Source of the DNA: Kappaphycus alvarezii
Taxonomy: Eukaryota; Rhodophyta; Florideophyceae; Gigartinales; Solieriaceae
Reading direction: 5' to 3'
DNA length: 64,000 nt
Assembly: GCA_002205965.3 (NCBI GenBank)
Contig: NADL03000604.1
Location: 620,001-684,000, forward strand
Shown: positions 13,207-26,045 of the stretch, in pieces
Layout: every line of letters starts with the position of its first letter
How positions within the stretch are numbered: position 1 is the stretch's first letter
Made by a program: the position numbers and the translations under genes
Notes under the pieces: model-generated
Seen by the model: the letters and a program-made list of their open reading frames with translations, nothing else
Told to the model about the DNA's origin: nothing
The model's database searches: none

Positions 13207-13326
13207 TGAGTAAACCCCTGCATTACAGTAACTTCATTCGTTTCGTATGTATCATAGCTTCCCACCCGACCTTTCAAGGTAACCACCATGACAATCACCA
13301 ATACCATCATAGAACCCTGTTCTACA
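13207..13326 (+). repeat. 5' LTR of Copia element II
   Basis: The 120-bp segment starts TG, ends CA and aligns along its whole length with 19,293-19,411, including CATAGCTTCCCACC and CCCTGTTCTACA. It is immediately followed by a sequence complementary to an initiator tRNA 3' end. The LTRs are short, as in some Ty1/Copia families. Flanking pentamers of the two LTRs do not match, so no target-site duplication survives. Confidence 0.8.
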
Positions 13327-13346
13327 TGGTAGCATCACCGATGCAG
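13327..13346 (+). promoter_or_regulatory. Primer-binding site, initiator tRNA-Met type
   Basis: Directly after the LTR the strand reads TGGTAGCATCACCG. The first seven bases TGGTAGC are the complement of a typical eukaryotic initiator tRNA-Met 3' end (GCUACCA), the primer used by Ty1/Copia elements. Beyond these the match is imperfect or decayed. Confidence 0.65.
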
Positions 13347-13559
13347 GACTCTTAAGTCTCTCAGTTATTGTTGTAAGTTTTCTTCAGCGTGGGCTCCGCC
13401 CTGCAAGAAATCTTTTCTTAACTGCTAGCTTTTCGTCAGTCGAACACCCATCTCAAGACAATATCCGCGACGAGGATAACGAAAACTTTCCTCAAGAAGT
13501 ATGCCTTCTCTGGAAATTATTGGATCGAGACATAAAGCTTCCTGAGCTTGTACTGGAGT

Positions 13560-14900
13560 GACCTGGCGTTAATGTTGTTGCTCTACGTGAACGATTGATT
13601 CCCGCTCATGACCCAAACGCAGGACCCATGCCCCTCAGTTTCACTTACCATTTGTGTAAGGATCCTAGTCCATTGGAAATCCGTCAGCGCTGTGACGGAC
13701 TCGCTCGGTTCGTCTCTGCGCCATCCTTGCAAGCATACCACATGACCTGGATCGCTATTTTGCATTCATTCTTGGTAACTTATACGAACTGCAGTCGCCC
13801 CCGAACACGCAACAAAACTCGTCTTCAATGTGTAATTGATAACGTTGAAGTATATGATGCGTTTGATGACGGAAGTAATAATAAGAGTACAGAAACTCGT
13901 TCCAATGATCAGAAAAATCGGCAACGTAGAAGCACAACTGCGATTCAAAATGAACAGGAGATCAACACTCAGAGAACTAGCTCTCTCGCCGTGGGTGACT
14001 TGCAGCACAGCAGCACTGATATGACCACATTGTTCCCGGAGTCCACTAGGTTGACAGAAGCCGAGTCGGAAGCTTTCACAGCCAAGCTAAACTCAATCCT
14101 TTCTCAAGTGGAGGCTTTTTGTCTTCTAGAGAGTATGAGACCGAAGTTTTTGTTCTCTCTCTTTCCTGGAAAGGCTCAACATACAGCATCCAACCTTTAT
14201 TATGTCGATATATATTTAGAAAAGCTGGCCGGAGACATAAAAGTAGTGATGCTTTACGAACCAGATGTGAAAGATCGTCGTGTTACGCGATGGAACAATT
14301 TAGAGTATGAATAATTCATATTAAAGGAGGATAGAGAGGAGCCGGCAACTCGAAAGTGCATCCAACATCTTCTTGACCATCAACTAGACATTCCGTCACA
14401 CATGATCGCCCCCCAGATTCTTCCATCCCGTATGAGAGAACTGTTTCGAATGCTTCCATTGTGCGCAACCATGTATCAGCGCACATCTATAACAGAGACA
14501 CCAGATTCATTTGCGAACAAATTGATACCAGCAGCTTCAAACCACGATTTCCGCGAGAAACAGTGCCCAGCGGAGACCAGAACTTCATCTTCGTTTCCAG
14601 TTGTTCACATCACCGAGAATACGAACAAACCATCCCCAGAAAATCTTAACACTCAGCTTGCTGCATTTTTTGAAAAGAAACCACCCCTCCCCGCCACTGT
14701 CGCCCGCAGAAGTTCCGCGGCCCATTTTGCTCACGTTCCCACCAGTGGAATAACCGCTTCCGATCTCGTGCCAGCTACCAATCTCGTGACATATCTTATC
14801 CCTATCGACCAAGGTACCCTCAGGCATTGCGGAAAGAAAATTTTTCTGTTTCGGATGTGGCAAACATGGTCACTACTTTCGTAACTGTCCCGAAAGGCAG
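13560..14900 (+). pseudogene. Copia II Gag with CCHC zinc knuckle
   Basis: Open pieces at about 13,561-14,314 and 14,402-14,884 form a Gag-like protein rich in polar residues. It ends in a perfect CX2CX4HX4C nucleic-acid-binding knuckle (CFGCGKHGHYFRNC) encoded at 14,847-14,888, in a different frame from the preceding open piece. Gag would package element RNA into particles. The first open frame has no ATG near its start and an in-frame stop just upstream, so the true N-terminus is broken. Confidence 0.65.
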
Positions 14901-15035
14901 TACCGTCATCAGCGGATGAACCATTACTTTTAGATTGGTGAAGCCGCTACATTCCTTCTTGATCACGCTGAGGACGACTTCTAGGAAACTAATCTAGAAG
15001 TTCTTAACTTCTTAGAGGATAATACCCCGGATGCG

Positions 15036-15413
15036 ATGGGAGAAGATTCTGAAGACTTTGATTCTTGGGTATGCGACCTTATGGAAGTATTTGACTCTTA
15101 TTTTAGCGACGATACATCTTGCTTCCGCCTTAAGTACTCTCTTTCTGACCTGGAGAAAGCGATACGGGAACTCGTTGTGTTTTCCATGAAAAATATAAAT
15201 CTGCATCTCCTCTTAGATACAAGGGCACCGAAAAGTATCTGCAGTGATACATGGTTGAACAACGCAAATTGGAATTCAATTAAGAAGATTCCTAATCCGT
15301 ATTATGTCAAACCTTTTCGATTTGCTGGACACCCTGCAAAAGCCTCGCATGGTGCGTGTTTGATAGCATCTATGATACGGGGTGGATATCTCAAACTATG
15401 GGTACGGAAGTAG
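15036..15413 (+). pseudogene. Copia II retropepsin-like protease region
   Basis: The 125-codon frame contains LLLDTRAPKSIC near 15,205-15,242. The retropepsin active site is normally DTGA/DSGA, so the catalytic glycine is replaced by arginine here and the enzyme should be dead. It sits between the Gag knuckle and the integrase, as expected in this class. Confidence 0.55.
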
Positions 15414-16209
15414 GACCTGATGCAAGTTTAACAATGACAGATTTACTGGAGACCACTGAACTCTTTTTCTGTGTGTACCGTGTGTGAGTTGATACTTCAG
15501 ACTTCATACACGGCTATAAGTACTAGTCCAGCTGGACATTAACAGTATGTCTTGAAAGTCCGAGTAGATGGATTACATGTAGTAAAATCATGATTGAACA
15601 TTAATAGTCAAAGACAATTCATAACGCATTCAATAAGCGGTTGTTAGGTTGAATTTCAAAGATGCAGTAAGCATTTGATCAACTGTGAAGATTTCATTGC
15701 ATCCGCTTGTCGCGTCCTGTCGAACAATCTATGAAAGACATCAAAGGACAAAATCACTTCCTACACATTTTTGCGTTTGTTCTCCCATGTACTCCCATTC
15801 TATTCCTGAAAGGACTCAAATATCAACGCCGTTTGGGATTCGATGTATGTCTCCACAGATTTACCGACTCATACATTTGTATCACTAAATGGAATGTGAT
15901 ATTTCCCTTATTTGTAACATCGCATCCATGGATCTCCCTTGAACCGGTGAACACAGACCCTGATCCAAAGTTCTACTGGTCACCACTTATTCATCTCGCA
16001 ATAGATCCAGAACATGGCATCGAGCAGTCACAAACCACCTTGATGTACAATATAACCCACAATTCATCGGATCTGGACCAAATGAACAACCATAACCTGT
16101 TACTCAAAGGCCCAAGAGACATTCAAAATTACTTCCCTGTCCCCCATTAGCAGCAAGACGGGTGTATTTCACGTACAAAAACGACGACATCTCTTGATCA
16201 CATCATGGT

Positions 16210-17404
16210 TTGAAACATCCGCAGAATGAAACTCTTCTTAAGCTATACAGACAGCTGAACAGCGGGAGCAAATTGCCCCATGAACTGAGAGAAATGATCG
16301 CAGAATACAAATTCCATGATTGTGCCGCATATCCGGAGCTACCAAGAGTTCCAAAAATATCCATGCCCGCTGATGTTACCCAGAGCATAGCGGTCTCGAT
16401 TGATATTATGCCACAAACCATTATAAACAGTCATACCGAGATTCTTGTCATGCTTGATACCGGTGACATGCTTATTAGCCTGAAACATATTCCTGATCGA
16501 CCCACAATTATAGTCGTCCTCGCATTCCTCTCCAAATAAGTTGCTTATTTTGAAACCCCTCATTTCACACGACCGCGGTTCCAATGTCGCTAACAGATTA
16601 ATGTCTGAGAGCATTCGCAACCTCCAATCGCAGATCTGTCCTATCCCAACAGAGGCTCCTTGGTCCCTTGGAAGCAATAAGCAGTCTCATCGATATTTGC
16701 ACAAAGCTATTGATAAGCTCCTTGCTGACATCAGTTACTAAGTTGGTAAAGGGTAAGAGAAATTGCTTGCCGATGTAGAAATAGGTTGGAACTTCACCCA
16801 ACATGTTCATAACGTCATTCCGCATTTCCACCGTTTTGGAGTCATGCTACGGATTCTGGGCGAGCTTCTCACTTCAAAAACAATCATCATACGGATTGAA
16901 CTGATGCAAATTATACGGGAATATACGGCACAATCCCGTGCCAGTCGTACAATCCGTCGAGCTACGCATCCATTCAAACGAAACGTTCTCGCTCTGAGAT
17001 CATCTTCAATTAACCAAGAAGTTTGGTTTCACAGACGCACATACGAATTGAGAGTTGAAATTGTCTCTCGAATCCATACCCCTACCATATCCGTATCTCA
17101 TTCTGGAAAGTTGTTTCAGACTCATGAGAACAGAGTAAGATCGCTCTTCGGCGAGATCTCACTTCCTCCCGACGTTCTTGGACACATACCGAAAGAGTTT
17201 GGACAGCTGGAGATGCCTCAAATTGAAGTAACCCAGAACAGTTCTCCGTCACATTCAACTGCTTCGCGTCATACCGGAAGCTCCTTATTTATCACAACTT
17301 CTCAACGGCGTTTTTATATGCACAACTCACGATGCGGATACGCATTCCTATCTCGTCGTTCCTGGTTTCACACTATACATTTCCATCCCGATCAAGCCAC
17401 TTAG
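16210..17404 (+). pseudogene. Copia II integrase
   Basis: Three frames read as a decayed integrase. First comes a segment with PRVPKISMPADVTQSIAVSID and a following MLDTGDMLI near 16,345-16,480, resembling the first catalytic strand. Then comes ISHDRGSNVANRLMSESIRN near 16,566-16,620, resembling the second catalytic region with the downstream GxxE-type helix. A C-terminal piece (16,763-17,404) follows. It would have inserted element cDNA into the genome. The catalytic residues cannot be placed with certainty because the frames are broken. Confidence 0.5.
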
Positions 17405-17429
17405 CCCATAGACTCTGACCTCATCCTGT

Positions 17430-18200
17430 TCACCATGACGAAATTTATCGACAACCTGCGCTATGTATCCAAGAAACAGCACCCGGAATTCAATAAGGCC
17501 CAGTTGGAAGGAATCAACTCCTCCTTAAGGCTGTGGAACCCATTAGTCGGTCTGCAGTCCCAATTGATTGTGAACTACAAGGCTTGAAATGGATTCTAGC
17601 AATCAAATCGAGCACTACACGAGTATCCTCTGAAAGATTCCGCGCGCGCCTGGCGCTTCATATCAATCACGCTTTCGCCAATCAGTACATTGAAACGCTC
17701 CAACGGTCGCCCTTAGCGCGATGCGCATCGCTTACGCCATTATCGCATCGTGGATACAATCTCCGGGAAGCGATCCAATTAAATTCTTCACAGGAGACGT
17801 TACAAAGGCGTACCCGCAAAGCGAGGACTCAAAACGGCTCGTCCTGTACAAACCACCACCTAAATTCTTCGAAACATATCCAGAAAAGCATGAGAAAGTT
17901 TGGAAGGTCAGAGTTCAACTGTATGGCGATGTTGAAGCTGGATTGTACTTGAACAAAAACTTCGTGCGGTGGTTAATTGAGAACATACCAGATCTGAAAC
18001 AATCAATATACGATACTTCTGTATAGCCCAAACCAAAACATGACCGTTCTTCTATGCACCGACGTCGCTGCACACATCATGACCCAGTCCTTCTTTGCTG
18101 CATAAGCTAAGAGCACCGAAAGTTTCGAGTTTCTTACTCGACAGTAACTGCCGACAGACTTCAAAGGGTTTGACATAATGAAACAAGATAGATATCTTGT
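17430..18200 (+). pseudogene. Copia II reverse transcriptase
   Basis: Overlapping frames give the RT fingers and palm: KARLAxHINHAFANQYIE-type text, IAYAIIASWIQSPG, then the motif-A box TGDVTKAYPQSE near 17,792-17,826 and KVWKVRVQLYGDVEAGLY near 17,900-17,950. Downstream, the segment in the position of the second catalytic motif reads LLCTDVAA where DD is expected, so the catalytic centre is lost. These motifs are diagnostic of Ty1/Copia RT. Confidence 0.65.
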
Positions 18201-18549
18201 ACTCTCACAAATCGCATATATTCAACCAGTCGAAGCACCTCCTCCAGAACAAGAAAGAGGCAATTCGAAAGCAGATCTTCAAAGCGAGATGAACTAAGAG
18301 CAGCTACACGGACATCAAAAATGTGCAGGTAAACTGGCGTGGGTCGAAACAAGGACAGTACCACTTAGTGCTTTCTCGGTCAGAGTTGCACTTCAAGGAA
18401 CAGCAAGACCGCTTCATCTTAAACTGAGTACTGAGCTTGCGCTTCATCAAGCAAAGATGTGAAAACTTGCTAGCCTTCCATACACACCTTTAAAACATGA
18501 AACTATCCATATATTTCTGTTTTCAGATACTGCATATCAGAAACTTCCG

Positions 18550-18801
18550 ATGAAACACTCACAGATTGGTTTTTTGATTGTCATCTCGGATGTTACAGAC
18601 GCTTTCAGCATTGTAAATTGGCACAGTTCCCGTTCTATACGCCGAACCAGATCCACAGAGGAGGCTGAACTTATGGCAATTGACGCTGCTTTGAGAAGTG
18701 TCAGAAATATGCGGATGATTATTTTTCAACTCGTCAAGCGCGAAGTTCCTGTGACTGTATACATCGAAAATTCCGCTTTGTGTGGCAACCTGATGAAATA
18801 A
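18550..18801 (+). pseudogene. Copia II RNase H
   Basis: The 83-codon frame carries QIGFLIVISD, WHSSRSIRRTRSTEEAEL and MAIDAALRSV, matching the Copia RNase H pattern (a glycine-rich first strand, then the RS-T-EAE helix supplying a catalytic glutamate). It would degrade the RNA strand during cDNA synthesis. This is the most 3' coding part of the element, about 0.5 kb before the polypurine tract. Confidence 0.65.
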
Positions 18802-19292
18802 TCAGTCTCAACAATACAAGAGGCTATGTACCGCTGCAGAGAATGTGTACATGACGTAACAAGCACGAGTGTTTGCCTTATTTTCTGGGAACGAGCACCC
18901 AGCTAATGGAATGAAAAAACAGAGACACAACGAGGTACTCTCAAAATCGATTGAAATCTGTCGCTGCAAACAGATTCTTTCACGCATTTTCATGCTTTAA
19001 GCAAGTCCATTTCGCCACGCAACGTATATTCCAACTGTTTCAGTCCAAATGACAACGAGCGTATCCGAGATCGATAAATGCGCTTCCGGAGACAACATGA
19101 ACAAAACAGATAGTCCCGAGCACGAAAAAAGGGCCAAGGACTGGAAATCAAAGAGAAAGCAATGACAGCGACAAAGTCGGAAAATAAGGTAGCAGTAAGT
19201 AATTATGGCGTTATATACTAGACCATTTACGCAAGGTTGAGCGCAGGTTCAATTCCTCTCGTATGAACTTTTATTATTACAGGAGGAAGGAA

Positions 19293-19411
19293 TGTAAGCC
19301 ACCTGCTTTACAGTAGCGTCATTCGTACCGTATGTACCATAGCTTCCCACCTGACCCTCCAAGATCACCATAATGACAATCACCATCACTATCATTAAAC
19401 CCTGTTCTACA
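19293..19411 (+). repeat. 3' LTR of Copia element II
   Basis: 119 bp starting TG and ending CA match the 5' LTR closely over their length with two small indels. The purine tract AGGAGGAAGGAA directly upstream serves as the plus-strand primer site. By eye the two LTRs differ at roughly one position in five, so insertion is not recent. Confidence 0.8.
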
Positions 19412-22400
19412 TCTTGAGCATCCTGGTACTTCACTTGATTTCAAGTATGCATCAAATATATCTAAGCTCTCTGAGGAGGTTTAAAGTTTACCAACTATAA
19501 GGGAATGATAATGCAGAATCTGAAGGTAAAAATTTTAGATTGAGTAAAGGTTTCTACCGCCATAAGTAGGCATCTAGGGCTTTTAATGGAATGGTTCTAG
19601 TTTTTGGGCTTCCGTGGATTTGAAACGCGGTGTACAGAGTCTGATTTCTACCTCGAACGGTCCGTTACGCGCTGCCCATTAAATGCTGTATTTTTTATGA
19701 AATTAAATGTAATAGTACGGTATGAAAGAAATGAAGTAAATAGTTGATTTTATTTACGCAAAATTCACTATTAACGTTACTTACAGGAGCAAATGACTGG
19801 TAATTGTCGTCGGAGCTGCTGCCCTTGGCATGAGGCTCCTCGATAATTATTGATTGGCCGAATGCTGATGTTTTTCAGAATTTGAGATTGCGCGCCAGCA
19901 AAGGTACCAATAACGGATGGATCTAATCTTATCGTGGTCGTCAGTACGCGGAAGGGAATGATGCAATTAATTGGAAGCGACAAACTTTTGGCAGAAAAGA
20001 CATTTAATGGTATCTCCTTCGCTGTTGGTCATCTTTCTAGTATCATGTAAAGCCCGGCAATGGCCCAATTCAATTATAGTACGCATGAATTACGTTTCCC
20101 AATGGTACGGAAGTTCTTTAAATTGTGTACGTTGGAGATGATTATTTTCAGGATGATGGTATTAACGATCGCCCAATCGACTACAGGATTCAGACTCGGC
20201 TCTGCGAAATCCACAAAAATATTCGAGATGTAGATATATATATTTGATGGCGGGAGGGGCAGTAATGTGGCTACGCAAAGAACAGTTGTGTGCAGCACTC
20301 AGCTCTCTTGAAGCTGAGCGTAATGCGTTATCACTTACTATGCAGAAAGCTCTTTTTTAGAAATTTTGGTGTGCTTTTTCTAGTAATAATGGAACTGAAC
20401 CGATATTCACCCGGGGGGGCATCCAGAGAGGTATCAAAACCGCTGGAAATGGAGTACTGAGCGATAGATCGAAGAATCAGGACATAAAGTACCAAATTAT
20501 CATGAAAAGTTCTGCGAAAGAGAAGTATTTCATCGAATATCTTCTGTCTTTAGAGATGGTTGCCGAACCCATGAGGAGAGCTTTCCGTGTGCTCAGTTCT
20601 AATCAAATTCGCAAACTTGAAATCCGCATTTGATAACTAGCCGCAGTCTCTCCTAGGGACGGTTTTTATACTACGTGGACCGAGAAACCGACCGCTATTT
20701 CGAATGAAAGCTCCTTTTCTGTGTCGTGATGGCGCACTACATTGTTATTGTTATACGAAGATAAATAAACGTAATTTTGTATAATATTTATGCATAGCCG
20801 TGACAGTCTGTTTGATTATTTTGTCTTGGACGATTCAGGGAGTGGTTCGCCAGATGAATAGTTGAAAGAATTTTATTTCAGAAAAAAACTTAAAACCATG
20901 CAAGAGTTTCGCAATTAGATGAAAATTAAAACAAATAACTATCCTATGTTCATACTGTGCAGCGCTGCCCGGGTGCGCGAAATAAATCAACTGCAGTAAC
21001 CGAATACACAAACATTAAATATAATTTTTTTCGTTTTAGTACTCCATTCATCCACAGATGCTCTCAATAGAATCAAAGCAACGGCTACTTGCTCTTTTGA
21101 ACAGAAAATCAAGTTAGTGACAGTTTATTCATTTCCACCCATGGGCACTAGGGGTCTTCAATTCTTCATTGTTACTGAAAGGACTGAATTCTTACAAATT
21201 TCAGGCGATAGTATTTTAAATTAAATAAAGAACATTCATTCACACTACAAAGACATTCTCAATTAGATTAAAAGCATTTCTAAGTGCCGCTTAATCCATA
21301 TCATAGATGTTTTGTGAAGGAGACCACTCTGTGACCATTTTTTATCATACAGTACTGAACAATTCGCTATTTGTCGGATTGCAACTGACGATAGAAAGAA
21401 AATATTGAGGTGTAAGCAAATACTGCCTCTTCCTGTTATTATCGGAACAATCCTTCTCTACAAGGCCAGTCTATCTCTTCCAGGTGTCCTGACGACTTCT
21501 CCCGAAAAAAACTCAAGTTTTCAAATCTCCCGTCTATAAAACAGATTCCCCGCAAAATCAAGAACGCGAATTTACTCAAGAGTTCAAACCGGTAGATGTT
21601 CTATGCGCGCGGATGAGGGAGAGTCCGTGTGGGGATGGAGATACTAATGTTACAGTATCGCATGTAATTACCAGGACTCTTACGTAGGCGATCGTTTCCA
21701 CTAAGCACATTGTGCAGTATGCGTGAGACTACTGTGAAGTATAGTCTAGTACGGGGCCATGGGGCACGGACCGTTTTGGTGCAGCGGTAGCCCTATTTTG
21801 AGAACGAACAAATCTCCTTATCACGTTTACATGTTCGGTAGGCCCGAAAGGGATTGCCGTACATAGTCGGGTTCTTAGAGGACATCGTATTGACATACTG
21901 TACTGTATTGTAAACTGTTACGGTTGACATCCTTAAGAGAGTTCTATAACTATTTGAAATACTAAAATACTGAAAAAATGAAACCAAGTATCATACACGT
22001 CTTCAATTTTTCCCCGTAGGAATTCATTCTATGAGTTATGGGAAAAACGAAAGGGTACCAGCTGGAACGATTTGACAGGTGCAGCATGTAATTCCATTAA
22101 TACCATACCGTATCTGTACAGTTCCCCGAGTCGCAAGACATTACTGTACAAACACCTAAAACATTCGTCACGGGGTATACATGAAAACATCGCTCCTTGT
22201 CGTAAGACTTACCAATATTCACCAGGGAGTTACCACGCAAAATCGCGGTAGTGGTTTTTGAGGATAAGGTAAGTTGTGGGGGAAGCTTCATTGGGAAGAG
22301 AAGGCGCCCAGAGCGAAGATCATGCCGCTAGCACTACGATACTACCGTTATGCAAATCATTCTTTTTCCTTGTCCCTTTTCTCCCGGGCAAGGCGGGATA

Positions 22401-23600
22401 TTCGGCGTGTTAAAGCCGCAAATTGTTCTCGGGTGCTGACAGGGCGAGCACTGCGAGCACCCTTCTATGCGACTTACTCGTGTGCGCCAACATGGCGCCA
22501 AACAATTTTTAAACTGACACCCCTTCCTCAGTACTAAACTTTCGATACACGAAATACCGTTGAACATTATATATAGCTCTTTTTCATTGAAAAAAGAGTG
22601 GTTGCAGTTGAGTTTGTGTGCAATGGGGTTCATCCTTTTGGCATCAACCAGTGCTCAAGTAACCATTCACAGACAAGAAGTTATTTCAAATTGGAGTGTC
22701 AAATCCTGAGAAATATTTTCGGATGGGGCGTTTATATCTATTTGCAGTAGTGTAGGTGGTTGGGAAAGGCGAGGTGGGCTGAGCGGTTGGGGTGGGTAGT
22801 TTAGTCGGGACGATGGGCGGTGGGCGGGTGTTGCTTGTTCTAGTAGTCAGTGAGGTTGGGGTTTATAACATAGTCGGAGCGATTGGTGCATTTCGCTTAT
22901 CGTAACAGGAGAAATGGATGGGATAAAGTGGCTGGAAAGGTTCCAATAGAGGTACAGGCAATGTTTCGAGTGGTTTGAAGTAGGTTGAGGTTGATAGTTT
23001 AGTATTTTTTGCGGAGGTGTTTTGGGAGGAGACGGAGGGTTATAAATGTGACGTAGAATTCAGAGAAGTAGAGAGCGATTGGGAAAGCATAGGGTTGTTC
23101 CCTACAACAGTTCGAGGGTCAGAACAATGGAGAAGAGCTGGAATTTGCTGGAATCCCTCTACGTTATCGTTTCAAGTTTTGTTCGGAAAACGCGATACTT
23201 CTCGACCATAATTTGAAACGCTGAAAAATATGTGACCAGTATTGCGATTGAATTACTGAAACCAATAGCATTTTAGAACGTGTATTTATTCACATCTATT
23301 TGAATCTCGCAATGATATAATTTTAGCGTTTCAGTTGTAGTAGCTTCTATGCTGTTTAGTACATTATTCTCGCGTAAGTATATTAAACACAGTTGCACTG
23401 GTTGCATATTAAAGAAAAGTTTGCTTCTGTCTGTTGAGGGACTGTGGGAGGCAGATAAAAACAGAAAAGGGAAGAACAGAAAGCGAAAAGTTCGGGACGT
23501 CGGGATCACAAGCCTTAACACCGGCCTTGAGCGTTCCCTTTTACCCAAAAGTAGGCTATACCTTATTGGTTTCATGTTGTTCACTTTTCATTTTTCATGA
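19412..23600. other. Intergenic repeat-rich DNA with one unassigned coding scrap
   Basis: No gene is supported. A plus-strand stretch around 20,270-20,640 reads in one frame, interrupted once, as a charged coiled-coil-like piece (WLRKEQLCAALSSLEAERN) followed by a basic segment; I cannot assign it. A G-rich tract with many GGTGGG/GGCGGG words occupies about 22,740-22,870. Otherwise the DNA is featureless to the eye. Confidence 0.45.
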
Positions 23601-24586
23601 TACTGAAATTCATAGAACTTTCCTTAATTCGGGGTACTTCTATAGACTTTTGAAAGTTTGAAACATTGAGAAAGTGAAAGCATATCATATTTTTTTCAAC
23701 GTTTAATCTTTGGATCCCCTCTATGGACTCTAGGAAAAATTAAATTTGAAATTGTGGAACAAACATTTTTGCATTTTCCACCGTCTACCATTTCAATCTG
23801 GACAGGGTCGGTCCAATACATGCCGTGTTTCTATTGTTTTACAAGGTCACGAGACTACTCTACAACAACCTGACATCGGCGGTGTCAAAGTGGTCACCTA
23901 GTAGCGTCTTCTTCCGAACCTGTACAAAGCACAAACGTTTACGTGCTCTTATAAATTGAGGATTGGCTAACAGAGTCAAAAATGCCACGCTTAAGTGCAC
24001 ACTTGTTTTGAAATCCGTGTCTATCTTGTCAACTGGTGCGCAATAGGCAGCACATCTATCCAACTGTCGAAGAAACACAACTGCTCGAGCGCTTGAACCG
24101 TTTGATTTCGACAAAAATGTCCCATCAATAGTTGAATAACACTTCCACCGCTTGTATTGAGTAACTAGGAAGAATTTTTTTTTACCATTTTTACGCCTTA
24201 GCCCCATATTTTTGCTTAGGTGTCAATGATCAGCAAAAAAGAACCCAACAGCGCCAAAAGAGGTCATGTTATGTGTCACAATGCGTATATTGGCGAGGGA
24301 AGGCTACTTTAATGTGGGGTGTCCGTATGATATAGTCTCTTTCACTGTATGTATGTGGTATTCTCTCAGACATTCAATGCTATAGACAGCCTTTCTGGTT
24401 CTATTTTGTTCCCGAAAACTGAACGAGATTGTCCGGAAGAAGCAGTTAGGTTTACGCGAGGTCGTGTAAGTAAATAACACGGAGTTATTGCCGCAGTGGA
24501 TGGAATAGAGATTGCTATCCCACAACTAAAGTTTTCAAAAACACTGGACCCAAGAAAATACTATAAGAAGAAGGCCTTTTTTTGTA

Positions 24587-25010
24587 TTGCGTATCCTGGC
24601 GACAGTAAGTTTGAACTATAAGTTTATTTTTGTCCCTGCTAGAAACGCTGATTCTACCCACGACTCGAATGATTTCCAGTCAGCTAAGCATTCGGAGCTT
24701 CTCATTTCAAGCGTATTATCAGAACAGGCAGCAATGGTTGCGGATGAGGCATACAAGAAGGGGTCACATTACCACGCCGTACATAGGGCGAAACTTAACA
24801 GTACGACAAGATTCCTTCAATTTCGTGTAACCGTCAAGCAGGCTTTATATATTCTTGTAACTAAATTTGGGATCTTTTGGTCCCCGATGCGGTTTGATTT
24901 AATAAGGGTCACTCTTATTATATGAGTTGCATATAAGGCCCACAAATTATAATCGACCATTCCGAAAATGGTGAACATTCTATTCCCCGAATGGCCAAAG
25001 AGAACGAGGT
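24587..25010 (+). pseudogene. PIF/Harbinger transposase C-terminal fragment
   Basis: The frame reads NADSTHDSNDFQSAKHSELL, then MVADEAYKK, then FRVTVKQALYILVTKFGIFW and MRFDLIRVTLII, and after one stop a VAYKAH segment. This follows the DDE_Tnp_4 pattern: the HDS box, the second catalytic aspartate in the DEAY position, an RxxVEQAFG-like helix and an LHN-like end. The helix has lysine where the catalytic glutamate belongs (VKQA for VEQA). The first aspartate region is not legible here. It closely resembles the copy at 63.5-64.0 kb. Confidence 0.6.
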
Positions 25011-26045
25011 CCATGGGAGGCCTATTTTTCATTTACAAAATGTCCTACATACGGAACGGGAGTAAAACAGAAATTGAAAACGCAGCAGAGAGCATTTCCC
25101 TGTTCGTGATAGGATCGCTATCAGGCTGAATCAACTTAGATTTATTCTTCCAAGTGTTTTCTATACCTAGAAGCCCTGGTAACATGTTATGACGCCTTTT
25201 CCCATATTCTCATAAAGATTACTCAACATTTTGCTATCTGTTTGCTTTACTTCATCTCCGTCTGAGACCAAAAAAAATTCTCGGATTTGCGTAATTGCGC
25301 TCAGCAGGGACTAAAAACTCTCCCTTCTAGCATGATTAGTCTCAAATCTCTCCTTGTCTTGCTCTGCTTCTGCTGCGTTTAGTGTGGACCTTTAATGCAA
25401 AATGTCTAGAGTAGTATACAGTGCATTTATCCCAACAATGCTTATTCTTGACTCACTTGGTTTTACTTCTTCTTTCTGCGCATAAATATGCATCGCTCGG
25501 GGGCTACGTGATCAAACACAGTAAATCGTTTCAAAAAGCAATTTGCGTACGGAATGTCAGACTTACCTCCACTATAAACGACATAAGATTCTGAATATCC
25601 ATTTAAAATTGCCTCAAAACGACACAGACAAGTTCCATACAAACTTTTAAACTCTGCAAACTTCTTTTGGGAACACTTCCCTCCCTCTGGTGCAAGCAAA
25701 AGAATGGACCTAGTCCTGATATATCGCTGAGAGAAAATTTACCACTAAATGATTGAATCATACCTGGAACAAAAGTTTCTTCATTAAAGAGAGGTGTTGT
25801 GTGCATCAACATTCGTCCATGATTGTTGAATCAGGCTCTTATCATGTTTTCGGTTGCATGATCTGTGTATTCATTAAAATCATGCGCGCATCAGCAAGAA
25901 AATGTAGAACACGGCACTACTCTGACGTTTCAAATTCTGCCTCCCGAACACAAGTAGATTTTCCTCCGTTTACGAAAGGTGGCTGTCCTCCTTTTACCTT
26001 ACCATCCTCAATAACCGAACCGTCAACTCTTCCCCACTGTATTAT

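Larger units (their letters stand above)
13327..19292 (+). mobile_element. Internal region of Ty1/Copia element II (gag-pol), decayed
   Basis: Domains follow the Copia order. They are Gag with a zinc knuckle (13.56-14.89 kb), protease (about 15.2 kb), integrase (16.2-17.4 kb), RT (17.4-18.2 kb) and RNase H (18.55-18.80 kb). The polypurine tract AGGAGGAAGGAA at 19,281-19,292 touches the 3' LTR. The reading frame is broken at many points by stops and indels, so the element cannot encode its own enzymes. Order and motifs are seen directly; the family name rests on integrase preceding RT. Confidence 0.8.

Noticed and set aside
19201..19270. tRNA-like text with GCAGGTTCAATTCCT resembling a T arm
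   Set aside because: The T stem has mismatches, no acceptor or anticodon stem closes around it, and it lies in Copia element II just before the polypurine tract.
21757..21850. Possible tRNA near GTGCAGCGGTAGC
   Set aside because: No complementary acceptor or anticodon stems were found around the D-arm-like words.
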